NCBI GenBank assembly: GCA_031373785.1
Contig: JANMNE010000044.1
Span: forward strand, 1 to 10,239
From: JAENVT01 sp031373785
GTDB lineage: Bacteria; Actinomycetota; Acidimicrobiia; Acidimicrobiales; Ilumatobacteraceae
Direction: 5' to 3'
DNA length: 10,239 nucleotides
Shown: positions 7,152-10,239 of the stretch, one piece after another
Numbering within the stretch: the stretch's first letter is position 1
Layout: the number at the start of each line of letters is the position of its first letter
Position numbers and translations under genes: made by a program
The notes under the pieces: model-generated
The model's input: only the letters and a program-made list of their open reading frames with translations
Database searches by the model: none
What the model was told of the DNA's origin: nothing

Positions 7152-7589
7152 ATGGTCGTCGTGCTCGCCCACATCACCGTCGTGCCGGGTCGCCAGGCGA
7201 TGTTCGAACAACTGGCTCGTCGGCTCGCCGCGGCGACGCTCGCGCGGGAGCCAGGGATCCGCCGGTACGAGTACCTCCGCATGTCCGAACCGGGCTGTTA
7301 CCAGGCAACACTCGCGTTCGATGACTACGACGCGTTCATCGAGCACCAGGCCAGTCAGCACCATTTCGTTCTCGCCGGGGCGATGAAGGACATGATCGCC
7401 TCCATCCGCCTCGAACGCGTCGATCCCGTGCCCGGCTGTTCGGATCTGTCCCCTGTCGATCGAGCCGAGGCGGCGATCGAGCCAACCACGCTGGGATCGG
7501 TGGACGAGGCGGTTCTGGACGCCCGCGGCGAGCACTACCGCGAGCGCTACCCCCTGGACGCGGCGACCTGGTGGGGCGCGATGACATGA
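7152..7589 (+). CDS. ABM-domain protein (dimeric alpha/beta barrel) with C-terminal extension
   Basis: This is a 145-residue protein. The first 90 or so residues fit the antibiotic biosynthesis monooxygenase (ABM) fold: a first strand VVLAHITVVPGRQAMFEQLA, the turn EPGIRRYEYLR (33-43), a third strand CYQATLAFDDYDAFIEH, and HQASQHH before a helix. ABM proteins include cofactor-free monooxygenases that act on activated aromatics, but also many non-catalytic or isomerase-like members, so the reaction is not known. The last 50 or so residues are beyond the normal domain and end HYRERYPLDAATWWGAMT; this segment is not recognised. The gene opens the rightward operon and its stop overlaps the next start by 4 bp (ATGA). 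The leaderless ATG at 7152 is supported by TAGTTT 7 bases upstream. Confidence 0.75.
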   Translation: MVVVLAHITVVPGRQAMFEQLARRLAAATLAREPGIRRYEYLRMSEPGCYQATLAFDDYDAFIEHQASQHHFVLAGAMKDMIASIRLERVDPVPGCSDLSPVDRAEAAIEPTTLGSVDEAVLDARGEHYRERYPLDAATWWGAMT

Positions 7590-8020
7590 CCGACGCCGAG
7601 CTCGCCGCGCTGGTCGGAGTACGGTTCCCCGGCGGCGAGTACACGATCGCTCATTGGGAGAACGCGTTGCTGACCGACTGCACCGAGCGCCCGCCGATGT
7701 CGGCCGACCAGGCTCATCCGATCGTGCTCTTCCACGTACCGATTCAGGGTGCCGGGACCTCGATCGGCGAGCTGTTCGCGCTTGGAGGTGGCGACGGTCG
7801 GGCCGGGTCGGTCACCCTCCTCGGATACGACTGGGAGTACCTGCGCCCATTGCGCGAGCGCTGCCAGTACCGCATCGAAGGCGGCATTGTCAGCGCCGAA
7901 CGAACACACGATGATCACGGCACGGCAATGCACGACGACATCGCGTACTCGATCGAGTTGCATGAGCCGGAGGGCGACCTCGCGGCTCGTGTCACCAATC
8001 GCTGGCGATTCCTGCGATGA
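7586..8020 (+). CDS. MaoC-like hotdog protein, N-terminal type (probable non-catalytic partner)
   Basis: This is a 144-residue single-hotdog-fold protein resembling the N-terminal MaoC-like dehydratase domain family. Recognisable parts are the first strand region VGVRFPGGEYTIAHWENALL, the central segment FHVPIQGAGTS, the substrate-channel strand YDWEYLRPLRERCQYRIEGGI (about 81-101), and the closing VTNRWRFLR strand. It lacks the D-x(4)-H hydratase motif, which the next gene has. In known split systems such as the actinobacterial steroid hydratase ChsH1-ChsH2, one hotdog chain is catalytic and the other shapes the pocket. By analogy this one is the pocket or structural half of a heteromeric enoyl-CoA hydratase (inferred). 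ATG 7586 overlaps the previous stop by 4 bp; a GTG at 7571 is possible but less likely. Confidence 0.75.
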   Translation: MTDAELAALVGVRFPGGEYTIAHWENALLTDCTERPPMSADQAHPIVLFHVPIQGAGTSIGELFALGGGDGRAGSVTLLGYDWEYLRPLRERCQYRIEGGIVSAERTHDDHGTAMHDDIAYSIELHEPEGDLAARVTNRWRFLR

Positions 8021-8454
8021 CCACCGCACCGCGAGTCGGCGACCGGATCCCGCCGTTCCACATCGCCTCCGTCGACGCGCAGCGGATGAAGACGATGGCG
8101 GCAATCCTGCGCGACCCGTACCCGATCCACTGGGATCGCCAGGCCACGACAGCGCTCGGGCTCGGGGGACGCACGGTCAACCAGGGCCCGCTCAACCTCG
8201 GATACATCGCCAACATGTTGATGGCGTGGGCCGGCGACGATGCGATCCGCCGGCTGACCGTCGGGTTCCACGGTCGGGTGCTCGATGGCGATGCCGTGGA
8301 AGCGCACGGCGTCGTCGAAGCCGTGACGGCGACGGACTCGGGTTGGACGGCGACGTGCTCGGTGTGGCTCGAGCGCGGACCGGACCGGGTCGTCAGCGGA
8401 ACCGCCGAAGTGGCATCGTTTCGTGACCGCGTCGCCGAAGGAGAACATTCGTGA
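8017..8454 (+). CDS. MaoC-like enoyl-CoA hydratase/dehydratase (catalytic hotdog half)
   Basis: This is a 145-residue hotdog protein predicted to add water to a 2-enoyl-CoA or remove it from a 3-hydroxyacyl-CoA. The hydratase motif is DPYPIHWD, with D33 and H38 at the five-residue spacing of the catalytic Asp/His in (R)-specific hydratases. The usual G downstream is found in GGRTVNQGPLNLGYIANML, where NQG replaces the more common HG. The C-terminal part (VGFHGRVLDGDAVEAHGVV) is the standard pair of strands after the hotdog helix. ATG 8017 overlaps the previous stop by 4 bp. Translational coupling to the preceding non-catalytic hotdog gene supports a heterodimer or heterotetramer with it. Confidence 0.85.
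   Translation: MTTAPRVGDRIPPFHIASVDAQRMKTMAAILRDPYPIHWDRQATTALGLGGRTVNQGPLNLGYIANMLMAWAGDDAIRRLTVGFHGRVLDGDAVEAHGVVEAVTATDSGWTATCSVWLERGPDRVVSGTAEVASFRDRVAEGEHS
8438..8443 (+). promoter_or_regulatory. Ribosome-binding site of the PEP-domain gene
   Basis: AAGGAG ends 7 bases before GTG 8451, good spacing. It fixes the GTG start that overlaps the preceding stop codon. Confidence 0.7.
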
Positions 8455-10184
8455 GCAACGAGAGCACATGGTTCGGGGACTCGACGCTCGAAGATCGATT
8501 CCCGGCCTGGACGCGGGGCAACGCCGCCGACGTCTTTCCGGAGCCGTTCAGCCCGCTCGCCCAGAGCCTGGTGCTGCGCCAAGGCATGTGCAGAGGCCTG
8601 CGCGACGGCTACATCTCGATCGGCGCACTCGACTACGACGAGTTCGTCGACCCGCAGATGCCCGAGCTGTTCAAGGTGTTCGGTGGGTATCCGTACAACC
8701 CGCTGTCGATGACCCGGGTGCTCGGCGCGCGCATGCCCGGCGCGTCGCCGGAGATGATCGACAAGGCGTTCTTCGACGAGCGCGACGAGGTGCCGCCCTA
8801 CGAGCACCAGCCGTGGCACGACTCACCGGCGCACGAGGCCCGGCTGGGGGCGTCGATGGGCTGGGCCATGTCGACCGATTCGCTTCCCGAGCTCGATTCC
8901 GACAAGGCCCTCGCCCAGAGCCTGCGCGAGCAACGGCCGAACCTGAGCGAGCTCACTGAGGCGGCGCTGATCGCCCGGGCCCGGTCGATGGTGCCGTACG
9001 TGCAGCAGACGTTCGAGAACGCGATGCGCATCTCGTCGCTCTCGCCGCTCGGCACGGGTGCAGTCGGGGCGATCTGCGAGGGCCTGGGCGACGCGACCTT
9101 GTCGATCCGCTTGCTCGCCGGGATCGACGTCGACTCTGCGGCGCCGTCGCACGCGATGTGGGACCTCGGTCGCAGCGCCCGCAACTCCGCAGTCGTCGAC
9201 GCGGCGTTCGAGGCCGGCACCGACGACGTGCTCGATCGCCTGCGCGCATCCGACGACCCGGCTGCGGTTGCATTCCTCGCCGAGTTCGAGCAGTTCTTGT
9301 TCGACCATGGCTCGCGGGCGCAGAACGAATACGACCTGCGCTCGGCGTCGTGGGAGGTCAGCCCGCGCATCGCGCTCGCCGCGATCAACCTCATGCGCAG
9401 GTCCGACGAGTCGCTGTCGCCCGCGGCTCGGCACGCGACGTCGGTCATCGAGCGCGATCGCATCCTCGCCGAGGTGCGGCCCAAGATCGCGGGAGATGCG
9501 GAGACGGCCGGCATGTTCGAAGCCGGGCTGCGGTCCGCGCAGATCTTCCTGGCCGGCCGCGAGCGCGCCAAGACCAACGTCGTGCGCGTGATCAACGAGA
9601 TGCGCATGGCGCTGCGCGAAGTCGGGAGGCGGCTCGTCGCGGCCGGCGTGATCGCCGAAGTCGAACAGATCTTCATGCTGGCCGACGCCGAGCTCGACCA
9701 GATCCGCTTCGACCCGGAAGCGTTCAGGCCGGTCGTTGCCCAGCGATGGGCGCAGTACCAGACCCTGTTCGACTACGAGCCGGTCTTCGTCGTGAACGGT
9801 CGTGTTCCCCTCCTCAGCGAGATGACGCGCCGCAGCGAGAAGCACCTCACCAAGGCGGTCTCCGGCGCGGTGCTGCACGGCGCGGCCGGCTCGGGTGGCG
9901 TCGCCACCGGGCGCGCCCGCGTAGTGCTCGATGCCGCCGACCCCGAGGGGCTCGAGCCCGGCGACGTGTTGATCGCCCCGCAGACCGATCCGTCATGGGT
10001 GCCGCTGTTCGTGCCCGCCGCAGCCGTCGTGGTCAACGTCGGCGCAATGGGCAGTCACGCGATGATCGTGTCGCGCGAGCTGGGCATCCCCTGCGTGGCC
10101 TCGGTCGCCGACGCCACCGAGATCATCCCCGACGGCGCCATGGTCACTGTCGACGGCAACGCCGGCACGGTCACCATCCACTGA
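8451..10184 (+). CDS. PEP-utilising enzyme phosphohistidine-domain protein lacking ATP-grasp
   Basis: This is a 577-residue protein. Its last 100 or so residues are the swivelling phosphohistidine domain of PEP synthase/PPDK-type enzymes: GVATGRARVV (483-492), PGDVLIAPQTDPSWVPLF (503-520), and GAMGSHAMIVSRELGIP with H536 as the predicted phosphorylated residue, closing with VDGNAGTVTI. The N-terminal segment FPAWTRGNAADVFPEPFSPL (17-36) matches the linker that precedes this region in rifampin phosphotransferase-like proteins. The middle (about 150-430) is helical, with HGSRAQNEYDL (286-296) where relatives tend to have a GHRG-x-x-E motif. The ATP-grasp domain that would phosphorylate H536 is absent. 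Length and layout resemble the alpha subunit of phenylphosphate synthase, which works with a separate ATP-binding subunit. It is the last gene of the operon, overlapping the MaoC gene by 4 bp (GTGA). It may phosphorylate a hydroxylated pathway compound; the substrate is unknown. Confidence 0.85.
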   Translation: MSNESTWFGDSTLEDRFPAWTRGNAADVFPEPFSPLAQSLVLRQGMCRGLRDGYISIGALDYDEFVDPQMPELFKVFGGYPYNPLSMTRVLGARMPGASPEMIDKAFFDERDEVPPYEHQPWHDSPAHEARLGASMGWAMSTDSLPELDSDKALAQSLREQRPNLSELTEAALIARARSMVPYVQQTFENAMRISSLSPLGTGAVGAICEGLGDATLSIRLLAGIDVDSAAPSHAMWDLGRSARNSAVVDAAFEAGTDDVLDRLRASDDPAAVAFLAEFEQFLFDHGSRAQNEYDLRSASWEVSPRIALAAINLMRRSDESLSPAARHATSVIERDRILAEVRPKIAGDAETAGMFEAGLRSAQIFLAGRERAKTNVVRVINEMRMALREVGRRLVAAGVIAEVEQIFMLADAELDQIRFDPEAFRPVVAQRWAQYQTLFDYEPVFVVNGRVPLLSEMTRRSEKHLTKAVSGAVLHGAAGSGGVATGRARVVLDAADPEGLEPGDVLIAPQTDPSWVPLFVPAAAVVVNVGAMGSHAMIVSRELGIPCVASVADATEIIPDGAMVTVDGNAGTVTIH

Positions 10185-10185
10185 C

Positions 10186-10238
10186 GGTCGGGCGCGATTT
10201 CGGTAGGCGGGCTGCCCGTACTCACACCGCGCCCGACC
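10186..10238 (+). terminator. Hairpin after the last operon gene, probable terminator
   Basis: The arms GGTCGGGCGCG (10186-10196) and CGCGCCCGACC (10228-10238) are perfectly complementary over 11 bp, starting two bases after the stop codon. The 31-base loop holds a small inner hairpin (CGGG-CTG-CCCG, about 10208-10218). The right arm ends one base from the window edge, so any T-run cannot be seen. It probably ends the operon, perhaps for transcripts from both sides. Confidence 0.6.
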
Positions 10239-10239
10239 A

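Noticed and set aside
7118..7282. 55-codon N-terminal extension of the P450
   Set aside because: It overlaps the divergent ABM gene and reads as low-complexity Arg/Ser/Ala sequence. The ATG at 7117 has its own -10 and fits P450 length.
8823..9878. 351-codon open frame on the - strand
   Set aside because: It is a mirror of the PEP-domain gene, rich in Arg, Asp and His with no recognisable motif.

Overview
The window is about 10.2 kb of GC-rich DNA, densely coded on both strands. Several features point to an actinobacterium: frequent GTG starts, genes that seem to begin directly at a -10 box with no leader, a DUF4232-type lipoprotein and a group 2 sigma-70 factor. I favour an Acidimicrobiia (Ilumatobacter-like) chromosome from general style only, because no rRNA or marker gene is present to prove it. 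No mobile element, CRISPR array, tRNA or rRNA was seen.

Left part (1-2512, + strand): the 3' part of a sigma-70 factor gene that enters from outside the window, a GNAT acetyltransferase, a small protein made of 30-residue YwqK/MORN-like repeats, and a DUF4232-type lipoprotein. These look like independent housekeeping or accessory genes.

Middle (2535-4455, - strand): a three-part signalling protein. An oxygen-binding diiron (ODP, flavodiiron-like metallo-beta-lactamase fold) domain with all six metal ligands is joined through a GAF-like region to a GGDEF domain with an intact GGEEF motif and I-site. It is predicted to make cyclic di-GMP in response to oxygen, iron or redox state. A 226-base gap with a perfect 14-bp hairpin separates it from the next gene.

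Right part (4456-10184): two divergent operons share a 34-base gap (7118-7151). The leftward operon is cytochrome P450, short-chain dehydrogenase, TetR regulator. The rightward operon is ABM-domain protein, two single-hotdog MaoC-like proteins, and a 577-residue protein ending in a PEP-utilising-enzyme phosphohistidine (swivelling) domain with no ATP-grasp domain. All five internal gene junctions are 4-bp stop/start overlaps, and a hairpin directly follows the last gene. The set resembles a catabolic island. Oxygenation (P450), alcohol oxidation (SDR) and enoyl-CoA hydration (MaoC pair) would act on a lipophilic or cyclic substrate, with TetR sensing the substrate or an intermediate. The phosphotransfer protein is the unusual part: it recalls the alpha subunit of phenylphosphate synthase and the C-terminal half of rifampin phosphotransferase, and its ATP-binding partner is not in the window. 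The substrate cannot be told from the sequence.
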